From Timonella senegalensis JC301 (lineage in GTDB: Bacteria; Actinomycetota; Actinomycetes; Actinomycetales; Cellulomonadaceae): a stretch of DNA of 64,000 nucleotides. The DNA is taken from the NCBI RefSeq assembly GCF_000312125.1, contig NZ_HE978642.1:120572-184571 (forward strand). The letters are read 5' to 3'. Below are positions 37,696 through 45,632 of the stretch, one piece after another. Position numbers and translations under genes: made by a program. The notes under the pieces are model-generated. The model saw only the letters and a list, made by a program, of their open reading frames with translations, was not told the origin of the DNA and made no database searches. Numbering within the stretch: the first letter of the stretch is position 1; every line of letters starts with the position of its first letter.

Positions 37696-38724
37696 GTGCC
37701 AATCCCAGCCGTACCCACCGAATCCTTCCTTATGGGCCTGCCCAAGGCAGAGCTGCACCTCCACGTAGAGGGCACGTTGGAGCCAGACCTCAAACTTGAG
37801 CTCGCGGCTAAGAACAATATCGAACTCGACCAGAAGACCATCGAAGAGGTCGAGGCGAGCTACCAGTTCAACGACCTCTCATCCTTCCTCGCCGTGTACT
37901 ACCCAGCGATGAACGTGCTGCAGACTGAGGACGACTTCTACGCACTCGCAATGGCGTACTTCCGCCGCGCAGCCGAGAACGGTGTCAAGCGCACCGAGAT
38001 GTTCTTCGACCCCCAGGCGCACACCACCCGTGGCGTGCCGTTCGCTGACGTGGTCAACGGCTACTACCGCGCAACCCAGGACGCAGCAGACCTCGGTATC
38101 TCCGCCGAGCTCATCATGTGCTTCCTGCGTGACATGTCCGCTGAGTCAGCCGCCGAGCACCTCGAAATGTCCGTGCCATTTGCGGACAAGATCCTCGGCC
38201 TGGGCCTCGACTCCGACGAGCGCGACAACCCACCAGCCAAGTTCGCTGAGGTCTTTGCCCGTGGCCGCGAGCTCGGTTACAAGCTCACCATGCACTGCGA
38301 CATCGACCAGGTCGGCTCGATCGAGAACATCCGCCAGGTCATCGAGGACGTCCAGGTTGACCGTATCGACCACGGCACCAATATCGTTGAGAACCCCGAG
38401 CTCGTAGCAATCGTCAAGGAAAAGGGTCTTGGCCTGACCTGCTGCCCAGTGTCCAACTCCTTTGTCACGGAGGACATGAAGGCAACCGAGATCACCGCGC
38501 TCCTTCGTGAGGGTGTCAAGGTCACCCTGAACTCCGACGACCCCGCATACTTCGGCGGATACATCGGCAAGAACTACGTGGACTACGCGGCCAAGTCCGG
38601 CGTTTCCACGGAGGAAATGATCCAGATCGCCAAGAACTCGTTCGACGTGTGCTGGATCTCTGACGAGGAGAAGGCCAAGTACTTCGCCGCAATCGACGAG
38701 TACATTGCGTCTTTCGAGGGCTGA
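37696..38724 (+). CDS. Adenosine/adenine deaminase family protein
   Basis: 342 residues of the amidohydrolase barrel. Metal ligands are in LHLHVEGTLEP near the N-terminus, RIDHG carries a catalytic His, and NSDDPAYFGG supplies the late metal Asp pair. The N-terminus resembles adenine deaminases (LPKAELHLHVEGTLEPDL; FLAVYYPAMNVL). The usual HAGE motif, which provides the proton-shuttle Glu, is replaced by MHCDIDQ. It probably deaminates adenine, adenosine or a related aminopurine for salvage; the exact substrate is uncertain. Confidence 0.85.
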   Translation: MPIPAVPTESFLMGLPKAELHLHVEGTLEPDLKLELAAKNNIELDQKTIEEVEASYQFNDLSSFLAVYYPAMNVLQTEDDFYALAMAYFRRAAENGVKRTEMFFDPQAHTTRGVPFADVVNGYYRATQDAADLGISAELIMCFLRDMSAESAAEHLEMSVPFADKILGLGLDSDERDNPPAKFAEVFARGRELGYKLTMHCDIDQVGSIENIRQVIEDVQVDRIDHGTNIVENPELVAIVKEKGLGLTCCPVSNSFVTEDMKATEITALLREGVKVTLNSDDPAYFGGYIGKNYVDYAAKSGVSTEEMIQIAKNSFDVCWISDEEKAKYFAAIDEYIASFEG

Positions 38725-38794
38725 CACCTCCATTACTGACACGTTCCGTTGATCGGAGATCTACTCCAGTGCAACGAGACGTGAGGCATGCGAA

Positions 38795-38824
38795 AGGGCG
38801 CCGAACCCGAAGGTTCGGCGCCCT
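38795..38824. terminator. Bidirectional terminator between deaminase and DUF937 genes
   Basis: Exact 13-bp arms AGGGCGCCGAACC and complement around a CGAA tetraloop, placed midway between two convergent stops. Confidence 0.85.
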
Positions 38825-38855
38825 CATGTCCTGACCAATCAGTCAGAAACTGTGC

Positions 38856-39413
38856 TCAACGGCCGAAGAGTCCACCAAGGATGCTGCCGAGCATGCCACC
38901 ACCAGCTTGCGGTTGCTGCTGTGTGTTTCCGCCGCCGAGCAGTCCACCGAGGATGGTTCCGAGCATGCCACCATCGGCTTGTGGTTGCTGTTGCTGAGCT
39001 TGCTCAACCTGCTGGTTCGGCTTCATCTTGTTGGCAAGAATGCCCATCACGACAGGTGCGAGCATCGGCAGGAGCTTCGCAAAGTCGATGCTCGCGGTGC
39101 GCTGCTCCTGATTGAGTGCCTGAACGACGTCTTGCTTCTCCTGACCAAAGATCTTACCGAGGATGCTGCCGCCGTCGTTGACGTCAATTGAGTTGATGTC
39201 GATGGTGCCATCGCCGACGTTGCCCGCGTGCTTGTTGAGTGCCTGCTCGATGGCCGAAGCGCCTTCCGGTGTCTGCGCGTTGTACTGCAGGCCACTAAGG
39301 ATGGTTGCGCCGCCCTCCTGAATCGCCTGCTGGGCCGTGCTCCTGTCAACTCCAAACTTAGACGCGATCTCGTCGATCGGGAGCATGTTGATAATGTCTT
39401 CAAGTCCAGCCAT
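38856..39413 (-). CDS. DUF937 domain protein
   Basis: 185 residues. The DUF937 (YidB-like) region includes VDRSTAQQAIQEGGATILSGLQYNA and EGASAIEQALNKHA. The tail has a 20-residue unit repeated twice (QQQPQAxGGMLGxILGGLxG), separated by GGGNT, giving hydrophobic glycine-rich ends that may self-associate. Function is unknown. GGAAGGACC precedes the ATG. Confidence 0.85.
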   Translation of the reverse strand: MAGLEDIINMLPIDEIASKFGVDRSTAQQAIQEGGATILSGLQYNAQTPEGASAIEQALNKHAGNVGDGTIDINSIDVNDGGSILGKIFGQEKQDVVQALNQEQRTASIDFAKLLPMLAPVVMGILANKMKPNQQVEQAQQQQPQADGGMLGTILGGLLGGGNTQQQPQAGGGMLGSILGGLFGR

Positions 39414-39830
39414 TGCGGGGTCCTTCCACGTTGACAGGCATCATCGCCTGAGGTTCGTTTCAGCATATGGCCTTGTTGGGTGTACTGCGAGAGTGTTACC
39501 CCAATTTCATACACTCTCACCTGCTAAGTTCCGGGCGTGGGCGCGCGCATCCCCGAAGAGCGTGCTGCTTCTCGCCCCTGTCATGCTCGGGGCGGCCTCG
39601 GTCACGGCCTTCCTTCTTCATCGAACGGATCAATAATCATCCGTTCGATGGGAGGGGGATCTGATTGGGCTCGGTCGCAAACTGATTCTCGACGATCTTG
39701 CTTGGCTTGGCACTTCTCCTTTCGTGGGCCTAGCCCTCCTCATTTTTCCTGCTCGGGGCACTAGACTGGTGCCAAACCCACACGTCCAGCGTTGGACGAA
39801 TCCGCGGGGACAGCACAGGCGGAGGCGATC
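39414..39830. other. 417-bp intergenic region between divergent DUF937 and CYTH genes
   Basis: It contains an 11-bp perfect inverted repeat, ATCGAACGGAT/ATCCGTTCGAT, at 39620-39649 and a recurrent 14-mer at 39683. A short hydrophobic frame ends inside the inverted repeat but lacks a convincing start. Promoters for both genes must lie here; none is clear. Confidence 0.6.
39683..39696 (-). repeat. Recurrent 14-mer ATCGTCGNNAATCA (NN=AG)
   Basis: Exact match on the minus strand, intergenic, 135 bp upstream of the CYTH gene. Confidence 0.82.
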
Positions 39831-40487
39831 ATGAGCGAGACCGGATACGGCGACTTCGAGTTTGAGCGTCGGTTCTATCTTGAGGAACTCCCAGTCGTGG
39901 CACTGGACGACCCGACTCCGACCCTCATCGTGCAGAACTACTTCCTGTCCAAGGACGGCTATGCCATCCGCGTGCGCGCATCGGCGCAGGGAGTGCGGCT
40001 TGAGCACAGCGGTCACGAGGACATTGACGCGGTGCTCCGCACGCACGCCGCCGACTTCGATTTCTGTGCAATCACAGTCAAGGGGCCAATGAACGCGGGG
40101 ACCCGGTACGAGGCGGAACGCGAACTCGACATCAGCATGGGCCTCAACCTCCTCGAACGCGGCGACAACCGGATCATCAAGAACCGCTATTCGGTATGGC
40201 TCGACTCTGACGGGTGGGTTATCGACGTCTTCGGTGCCAGCAACTTTCCACTGATCGTTGCGGAGGTCGAGCGCGGGGGACCCGTCACGGACCTGCGGAT
40301 TCCTAGCTTCTGCGTTTCTGAGGTCACAGAAGATCGGCGCTTTGCCAACGAGTCGCTTGCGGTTGCACCCTTCTCCCAGTGGGCGCAGGACTACGGGGTC
40401 GAACTTGGCACTACCGGGCCTGTCTTCATGGAAAGCTTGGGCACCAACGTGCACGGCGGCTCTACGGGAGACCAACGGCCTCTCTGA
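39831..40487 (+). CDS. CYTH domain protein (triphosphate tunnel metalloenzyme-like)
   Basis: 218 residues. The N-terminal FEFERRFYLEELP matches the ExExR/K metal-binding strand of CYTH proteins. Later strands follow the pattern (GYAIRVRAS; CAITVKGP; RYEAERELD; IIKNRYSVWL; WVIDVFG; LIVAEVE). Members hydrolyse triphosphate groups or cyclise ATP; the exact reaction is unknown. GGAGGCGATC before ATG 39831 sets the start. Confidence 0.8.
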   Translation: MSETGYGDFEFERRFYLEELPVVALDDPTPTLIVQNYFLSKDGYAIRVRASAQGVRLEHSGHEDIDAVLRTHAADFDFCAITVKGPMNAGTRYEAERELDISMGLNLLERGDNRIIKNRYSVWLDSDGWVIDVFGASNFPLIVAEVERGGPVTDLRIPSFCVSEVTEDRRFANESLAVAPFSQWAQDYGVELGTTGPVFMESLGTNVHGGSTGDQRPL

Positions 40488-40506
40488 GCGCTCAAGACGA
40501 AGAAAG

Positions 40507-40533
40507 GGCCGGCACCCGGGACGGGCGCCGGCC
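40507..40533. terminator. Hairpin between convergent CYTH and esterase genes
   Basis: GGCCGGCACCC pairs with GGGCGCCGGCC (one mismatch) across a 5-nt loop, between the two stops. Confidence 0.7.
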
Positions 40534-40551
40534 AGTTGCCGTCAGACGAAA

Positions 40552-41226
40552 CTAGTTCCGCTGGGACGAGAGGAACGCAGCGAACCGATCATTATCGTCG
40601 CTGATTGCGTACTCCAAGAAGTGCGCAATGTTGGTCATTTCCGGTTCGCAGATGCCGTGAGCCATTCCGTTGTAGACGACCTCGGTCAACAGCGAACGTT
40701 CGTGTAGCCAGTCGGAAGCGAACTCGAAGCTGTCCATTGGGATCACCGGGTCCACGTCGCCGCGGCCAATGAAGATCGGCAGTTGAGCAGCCTTGAACGC
40801 ATCGTCAGTTGGCAGCGCGGTGGCGCTGACAAAACCGGACATCATCACACCAGCAATGAACCGCTCAGGGCGGGAACGCAGCAACTGCGACACCATAGCG
40901 CCACCCTGAGAAAAGCCCATCAAAGCCACAGGAGTGGTCGGAGCAACGTTGACATCGAGCCACGCCAACACCGCCTCGGCGGCGTCTTGGACCTGCGCTG
41001 GGTCCGGGTGAGCGGGGGTCTGGGTGGGATGGAACCAGGCGTACCCGCCCATAAATCCAAGGGGAGCTCGAAGCGAAACCACTCCATACTCCTGGGGGAG
41101 GAACGGGGCGAGCCCGGCAAGATCGTCTTCGTTGGAGCCCATTCCGTGCATGAGGACAACCAGCGGACCGGACTCTTGCGGACGGCGCACCCACACGGTG
41201 GCGTCATCGTTGATGTAAAGCGTCAT
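40552..41226 (-). CDS. Alpha/beta hydrolase, phospholipase/carboxylesterase family
   Basis: 224 residues. The oxyanion-side motif is LMHGMGSNEDD, the nucleophile elbow GFSQGGAM, the Asp is in GDVDPVIP and the His near NGMAHGICE. Cytoplasmic esterase with broad short-chain specificity in most relatives. A TAAGGTGGACTC ribosome site precedes the ATG. Confidence 0.9.
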   Translation of the reverse strand: MTLYINDDATVWVRRPQESGPLVVLMHGMGSNEDDLAGLAPFLPQEYGVVSLRAPLGFMGGYAWFHPTQTPAHPDPAQVQDAAEAVLAWLDVNVAPTTPVALMGFSQGGAMVSQLLRSRPERFIAGVMMSGFVSATALPTDDAFKAAQLPIFIGRGDVDPVIPMDSFEFASDWLHERSLLTEVVYNGMAHGICEPEMTNIAHFLEYAISDDNDRFAAFLSSQRN

Positions 41227-41306
41227 GAGTCCACCTTAGTTCGGATCGCGGCGAGCAATGCGTGCCGCTTTGCTCCAAGGGGGCAGATTCGAGTAAACAT
41301 GTGCAT

Positions 41307-41933
41307 ATGGATTCAGGCGTTATCGCGCTGCTCATTCTTGACCTCGTAGGAACTTTTGCGTTCGCAATCAACGGGGCGATGACGGCTATCAAGTACGCGC
41401 GAGTCGACATCGTGGGTGTTCTGACACTCGGCATGGTCACCGCTCTTGGCGGTGGGTTCATCAGGGACATCTTGATCGATGACCTGCCACCCACCACCTT
41501 CCAGGACTGGCGCTACCTGCTCACTGCCGCCATAGGATCCCTGATCGCATTCTTCCTCGGGCGGCGGCTAGAGAAGCTTGCCAAGACCATCAATATGCTC
41601 GACGCAGTGGGAATGTCACTGTTCGCGGTGACGGGGACGCTCAAGGGGCTCGAGTTCGGGCTGGGCGCAACGCAGTCAATCATCCTCGGCATCATCACAG
41701 CAGCCGGTGGTGGAACACTCCGAGACATCATGATCCAGCGGATACCTGCCGTGCTCCATACTGAGCTCTATGCGATCCCTGCTGCCGTCACCGCAGCGCT
41801 CACCGCGATCGTGGTCTCGGCCAACCTTCACCTCGTCCCATGGGTTGTTGTCGCAGCAGCCATCGGATTTGCAATCCGAATGCTCGGCATCCACTACGAC
41901 CTTCATGCACCCAAGCCGCTCAACACAGACTGA
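41307..41933 (+). CDS. TRIC cation channel/UPF0126 family membrane protein
   Basis: 208 residues with seven hydrophobic segments in two repeated halves. Each half carries the family's glycine-rich GG(G)xxRDxxI loop (ALGGGFIRDILIDDLPP; AAGGGTLRDIMIQRIPAVL). Relatives (YadS/YicG) are proposed trimeric cation channels or glycine transporters. The start is ATG 41307 or GTG 41301. Confidence 0.92.
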   Translation: MDSGVIALLILDLVGTFAFAINGAMTAIKYARVDIVGVLTLGMVTALGGGFIRDILIDDLPPTTFQDWRYLLTAAIGSLIAFFLGRRLEKLAKTINMLDAVGMSLFAVTGTLKGLEFGLGATQSIILGIITAAGGGTLRDIMIQRIPAVLHTELYAIPAAVTAALTAIVVSANLHLVPWVVVAAAIGFAIRMLGIHYDLHAPKPLNTD

Positions 41934-42035
41934 TCCGCATCCGCGATTCTCACACCGCGACCTCCGCAGAACTTGGGGAGAGCGCGGCTAACATAAAGCG
42001 ACCCCAGCAGGCATTCACACAGGGAGAACCCCACC

Positions 42036-42644
42036 TTGGCTAAGTTGTACTTCCGCTACGGAGCGATGAACAGCGGAAAGAGTACCTCGCTTCTTCAGGC
42101 AGCGCACAACTACGAGGAACGCGGACACATTGTTCTTCTGGCCAAGCCTGGTATTGACTCCAAGGCTGGGCGGGCGATTATCTCCCGACTCGGCGTGAAC
42201 CACGACGTTGACTACCTGATCGGCGAGGATGAGAGCGCGTACGACGCGTTTCAGCAGCACCGCGCGCGCGTGCAAGAGGAGACTGGCAAGGACGTGTCGT
42301 GCTTGCTGGTGGACGAGGCTCAGTTTCTTTCTGAAACCCACGTCAACGACCTCTTGCGGGTGGCCGTTCTCGATGACATCCCTGTGATCTGTTACGGCCT
42401 GCGCACGGACTTCCAAACGGCCGCTTTCCCAGGATCGCGCCGACTGCTCGAGATCGCACACTCGCTCGAAGAGCTCAAGACCATTTGTCGTTGCGGACGC
42501 AAGGCTGTGTTCAACGCGCGCAGGGCTGACGGAAAGTTCATTTTTGACGGCGCTCAGGTCGCCATCGACGGCGTCGAGGTCACCTACGAGTCGCTGTGTG
42601 CCAAATGCTACCTGCGGGAATCGGGCGGCAAGCTCAACCGCTGA
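42036..42644 (+). CDS. tdk: Thymidine kinase
   Basis: 202 residues from TTG 42036 with AGGGAGAACCCC upstream. The P-loop GAMNSGKS is at residues 9-16. The lid and base-recognition motifs VDEAQFL and ICYGLRTDFQTAAFPGS are present, and the zinc ribbon uses CRCG...CAKC. It phosphorylates thymidine to dTMP in the salvage pathway. It ends 3 bp from the convergent membrane protein gene. Confidence 0.96.
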   Translation: MAKLYFRYGAMNSGKSTSLLQAAHNYEERGHIVLLAKPGIDSKAGRAIISRLGVNHDVDYLIGEDESAYDAFQQHRARVQEETGKDVSCLLVDEAQFLSETHVNDLLRVAVLDDIPVICYGLRTDFQTAAFPGSRRLLEIAHSLEELKTICRCGRKAVFNARRADGKFIFDGAQVAIDGVEVTYESLCAKCYLRESGGKLNR

Positions 42645-42647
42645 GGC

Positions 42648-43202
42648 TTAGCGGCTTGTTGCCTCGCGGATGAAACCGTAGATGCCTCTCACTACTGAGA
42701 TGAGCACGATAAGGCCCCAGGCAACAAAGAGCGCGATCTTTACCGGAGTTGCCTGGAGAGTAAACACACTCGCGATGGCACCAAGAACTGCGAGTACCGA
42801 CACGCTTGCCCGTGAACTCGCACTCAGCAGTGCGGTGCTAGAGGACGGGCTGAAAACGGACACGAGGTCTACGGCGATTACAACGCCGTGGCCAATCCAG
42901 GCGCCAACCGCGAGTGGCCAACGAATCACACCAGGAAACGCGGTGAAGTCCGCGTTCCATTCGTACGCTTCCTCGCGCGGAAGTGTAGTGATCAATAGGG
43001 TGAGCAGTGCCGCTGCAGCAAGGGCGAGCGGGTAGAAGGCTACGGTAAATGGCCAGCTCGCAGGCTTCAACGCTAACCCAACAACTACCAGCACGACTGC
43101 GATTGCGATGAGTAGGCTGCTTGCACCCCACAGCGCACCCGCAAAGAGGACGTGCGGCTCTCGTGTCCGCTTGGTTCCAGAGCGGCTCTTGGAGTGACTC
43201 AC
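42648..43202 (-). CDS. Hypothetical four-helix membrane protein
   Basis: 184 residues from GTG 43202, with AGGAAAGAGAAG upstream. A basic N-terminus (SHSKSRSGTKRTREPH) is followed by four membrane segments (about 22-45, 50-70, 95-118, 138-172). No conserved enzymatic motif is visible, and the role is unknown. Confidence 0.72.
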   Translation of the reverse strand: MSHSKSRSGTKRTREPHVLFAGALWGASSLLIAIAVVLVVVGLALKPASWPFTVAFYPLALAAAALLTLLITTLPREEAYEWNADFTAFPGVIRWPLAVGAWIGHGVVIAVDLVSVFSPSSSTALLSASSRASVSVLAVLGAIASVFTLQATPVKIALFVAWGLIVLISVVRGIYGFIREATSR

Positions 43203-43222
43203 GTGGCTTCTCTTTCCTAGTC

Positions 43223-43363
43223 TTAATCGAACGGGGTCGGAACAACCCGGTAGACGTCCTTGCGCCGGATCCAGCGCCCAACTCCCTCGGAGACTACCTG
43301 AACCTCACGGATCTGATCGCCCACGCTCACCTCGAAGATGTATCCGCGGCCCATCTGGTCGAT
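43223..43363 (-). pseudogene. C-terminal fragment of a lipoprotein gene (paralogue of 44267-44713)
   Basis: The minus strand encodes DQMGRGYIFEVSVGDQ, then REVQVVSEGVGRW and RKDVYRVVPT, aligning with DQMGRSHLLKVTVGDQSREV and RKDVYHVVPT in the lipoprotein 1 kb away. An in-frame TAG at 43364-43366 blocks it upstream, and no signal peptide or Cys region precedes it. It is therefore a truncated duplicate. The surrounding 43364-43551 holds nothing else recognised. Confidence 0.8.
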
Positions 43364-43551
43364 CTACGCATGAGTTCTCCTGTGAACCTCAGGGGCGGCA
43401 GACTAAATAAAGGCACTGTCTTGGAACCAACCATACGGAGACTTAAGCCGCGTCGAGCGGTAAGTCTGGTCGTCCTGGTGACACACTCACAACATCAGCA
43501 CATTCGTATCGCGACCAGTACGAATCCCAAGACTGCACCAGAGGACCGACA

Positions 43552-43992
43552 ATGCGCACCAAGAGACGCTCCCTTCTGGCGGTATCCGCCCTACTGGTGG
43601 TCATCGCGGCCGCGCTTGTCACCATCTTTATCGTGGGGCGACAGACGAACGGACGTGGAGAGGCAGGGATGTGGGAACTGGCCAATCCTGGGGAGGTCTC
43701 AGCGTCCAGCACCTCCGTGGACATTTTGGTTACGCGCCTCGAATGTGCCAGCGGCGTGACCGGCGAGATCTTGAAACCCACAGTGAGCTATGAGAACGAC
43801 AGGATCGTCATCCGTGTGGATGTCGCACGAACTCCAAGTGCGGCAGCGAACTGCCAAGGAAACAACCAGGTCCCCGCCACGGTGACGTTGAAAGAACCCA
43901 TTGGCCAACGCGCGCTTGTGGATTTCCAGTGCGTCGACGGAGAAGCCGTGAACTATCCCGTGTGCGACCCGTTGGAAAAGTGGATGCCGTAA
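43552..43992 (+). CDS. Hypothetical membrane-anchored secreted protein
   Basis: 146 residues. A basic N-terminus (MRTKRR) and one membrane segment (LLAVSALLVVIAAALVTIFIV) lead to a small extracytoplasmic domain with four Cys (ECASG; NCQGN; QCVDG; VCDPL), which could form two disulfides. Not recognised as a family. It ends 6 bp before the first ~245-bp repeat. Confidence 0.7.
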   Translation: MRTKRRSLLAVSALLVVIAAALVTIFIVGRQTNGRGEAGMWELANPGEVSASSTSVDILVTRLECASGVTGEILKPTVSYENDRIVIRVDVARTPSAAANCQGNNQVPATVTLKEPIGQRALVDFQCVDGEAVNYPVCDPLEKWMP

Positions 43993-43998
43993 CCGCGT

Positions 43999-44243
43999 AA
44001 CGCTGTCCACACGGCCCTACAGAGCCACACATACAGAATCCAGACGGCTCCTTGGGAGCCGCCTGGATTGAGTAGGGTTCTCGCCGAGATCCTAGTTGTG
44101 ACGGTGAGTTCATAGCTGTGTGCTAGGTACTCACCGTTGTATCTAGGACCTCGGCGTTTGATTATCGACGATAGCGCAGGTCCCAGCCCCATCCACCAAC
44201 TGCAGTGGGCTGGTTGGTGAATGGTCTACGGGACGGGAGTCGA
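43999..44243 (+). repeat. ~245-bp intergenic repeat, copy A
   Basis: It aligns end to end, in the same orientation, with 52976-53220 at about 88% identity by eye. It contains a strong hairpin (AATCCAGACGGCTCC-TTG-GGAGCCGCCTGGATT), the GCCGAGATCCTAG...CTAGGACCTCGGC palindrome and one exact 14-mer, and ends GGGACGGGAGTCGA. It has no coding potential. Confidence 0.9.
44159..44172 (-). repeat. Recurrent 14-mer ATCGTCGNNAATCA (NN=AT)
   Basis: Exact match on the minus strand, at the 3' base of the palindrome in repeat copy A. Confidence 0.85.
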
Positions 44244-44266
44244 CGCCTCCGCTGACGGGTGCCCAT

Positions 44267-44713
44267 CTAGTCCACTGTTGTGCTCGGCGACGGAGTCGAA
44301 CCACTCTCTAGTTCATAGGTGGTGGGCACCACGTGGTAGACGTCCTTGCGCCAGAACCAGCGGCCCACGGACTGCGAAACTACTTCGACCTCGCGGCTCT
44401 GGTCTCCGACAGTCACCTTGAGCAGGTGCGATCGACCCATCTGGTCCACCTCTTCGGCTCTCGTACTGTCGGAGAGAGCCGCGAAGTCGCTGTAGGAGGC
44501 GACCTCGGACGCAACCTGCTCCTTGCTCGAGCCCTTGGGCAGGGAGGCACAAGCCCACTCGGGTGCGTCCATTCGGGCAGCGGTCACGAGCATCAAAATA
44601 GCCTCAGCAGGCTCCTCGTATCCGTCCCCGCAACTGGGTGCAGAGGAGCATCCGGACAAAAGTGTAACTCCGCTGATCACTACTGCCATACCAAACGCTG
44701 AGGCTGGACGCAC
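44267..44713 (-). CDS. Hypothetical lipoprotein
   Basis: 148 residues from GTG 44713, with AGGAGAGCCC upstream. The signal peptide ends in LLSGC. The mature domain has Cys at CGDGYEEP and WACASLP and ends in a basic-aromatic segment (VGRWFWRKDVYHVVP) plus a Ser/Thr/Pro tail. It resembles small DUF4878-type lipoproteins in layout, but I do not assign a family. A truncated paralogue lies at 43223-43363. Confidence 0.75.
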   Translation of the reverse strand: MRPASAFGMAVVISGVTLLSGCSSAPSCGDGYEEPAEAILMLVTAARMDAPEWACASLPKGSSKEQVASEVASYSDFAALSDSTRAEEVDQMGRSHLLKVTVGDQSREVEVVSQSVGRWFWRKDVYHVVPTTYELESGSTPSPSTTVD

Positions 44714-44783
44714 GGGCTCTCCTATGAACGATGATGACGTCTTGACTGTGTGAAGTAGGGCCTACTGCCAGAGCATGTCATGC

Positions 44784-44852
44784 CGAGATTGCAGGTGGGG
44801 GTCCGAGATTGTAGGGCCGCCGGCATATCTCGGTCCCCGAACTGCAATCTCG
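44784..44852. repeat. Imperfect 26-bp palindrome downstream of kdpE
   Basis: Arms 44784-44809 and 44827-44852 match at 23 of 26 positions (CGAGATTGCAG...CTGCAATCTCG). It sits 19 bp after the kdpE stop and may end the kdp transcript. Its CCGAGAT core recalls the other palindromes in the window. Confidence 0.75.
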
Positions 44853-44870
44853 CGGTGAGGACTTGATCGT

Positions 44871-45608
44871 TCAGCTGCCATGAGTGAATCGGTAGCCCAT
44901 CCCGGCCTCGGTGAGGAGGAAGACGGGATGCGCGGGATCGAGCTCGAGTTTCTTGCGCAGTTGGGACATGTAGAGGCGCAGGTAGCCTGAGTCGGTTGCC
45001 CGGTCAGTGCCCCAAATCTCTGAGAGCAAGGTCTGCCGAGTGACCAGGCGCCCCTGGTTTCTGATAAGGATTTCCAGCATCTTCCACTCGGTCGGAGTAA
45101 GCCGCACCGTCTGCACGTGCGCGCCGGGTGAGCCGGGTGAGTCTGCCGAGCCGGTTGCGCCAGGCGAGTCCGACCGCGTAATGACCTTGGCCGACAGGTC
45201 AACCACGAGGTGCCCGAGATCTAGCACGGGACCGGTGGCAGGAGCGTCTCCGGTAATACGCCGCGAGAGCGCGCGAAGCCGGGCTAGCAGTTCGTCCACG
45301 GCAAACGGCTTGGTCACGTAGTCGTCGGCTCCCGCGTCCAATGCCTCAACCTTGTCGGACGAATCCGTGCGGCCGGAGACCACCAAAATGGGGGAGGAAG
45401 TCCAGCCGCGAACCGCCGTGATGACCTCGATTCCATCCAACCGGGGCATGCCGAGGTCGATGACGTACAGGTCGGGCTTGTGCTCGATCGCCTTGTTGAT
45501 CGCCTCTGCGCCATCGCGCGCAAAGATCACGTCATACCCACGCGCTATGAGCGTGATCCGCAGCGCGCGCAGGATCTGAGGGTCATCGTCGGCAATAAGG
45601 ACTTTCAT
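44871..45608 (-). CDS. kdpE: KdpE response regulator
   Basis: 245 residues of the OmpR class. The receiver has Asp7-9, phospho-acceptor Asp51 (YVIDLGMPRLDG) and the conserved Lys (DDYVTKPF). The winged helix follows (LTPTEWKMLEILIRNQGRLVTRQTLLSEIWG). A Ser/Pro/Gly-rich insertion (about residues 142-161) interrupts the start of the DNA-binding domain. It activates the kdp operon when KdpD signals low potassium. GGGAGGTGACC precedes the ATG. Confidence 0.95.
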   Translation of the reverse strand: MKVLIADDDPQILRALRITLIARGYDVIFARDGAEAINKAIEHKPDLYVIDLGMPRLDGIEVITAVRGWTSSPILVVSGRTDSSDKVEALDAGADDYVTKPFAVDELLARLRALSRRITGDAPATGPVLDLGHLVVDLSAKVITRSDSPGATGSADSPGSPGAHVQTVRLTPTEWKMLEILIRNQGRLVTRQTLLSEIWGTDRATDSGYLRLYMSQLRKKLELDPAHPVFLLTEAGMGYRFTHGS

Positions 45609-45632
45609 TGGTCACCTCCCACGGTTTGAGTC

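Noticed and set aside
39430-39636. Short hydrophobic frame ending LLLAPVMLGAASVTAFLLHR
   Set aside because: It could be a single-helix peptide, but there is no ATG/GTG with a Shine-Dalgarno at a sensible distance and the stop lies inside an inverted repeat.
45585-45598. ATCGTCGGCAATAA, one mismatch to the 14-mer
   Set aside because: It encodes the invariant acidic pocket of KdpE, so the match is better explained by protein conservation; not counted as a copy.
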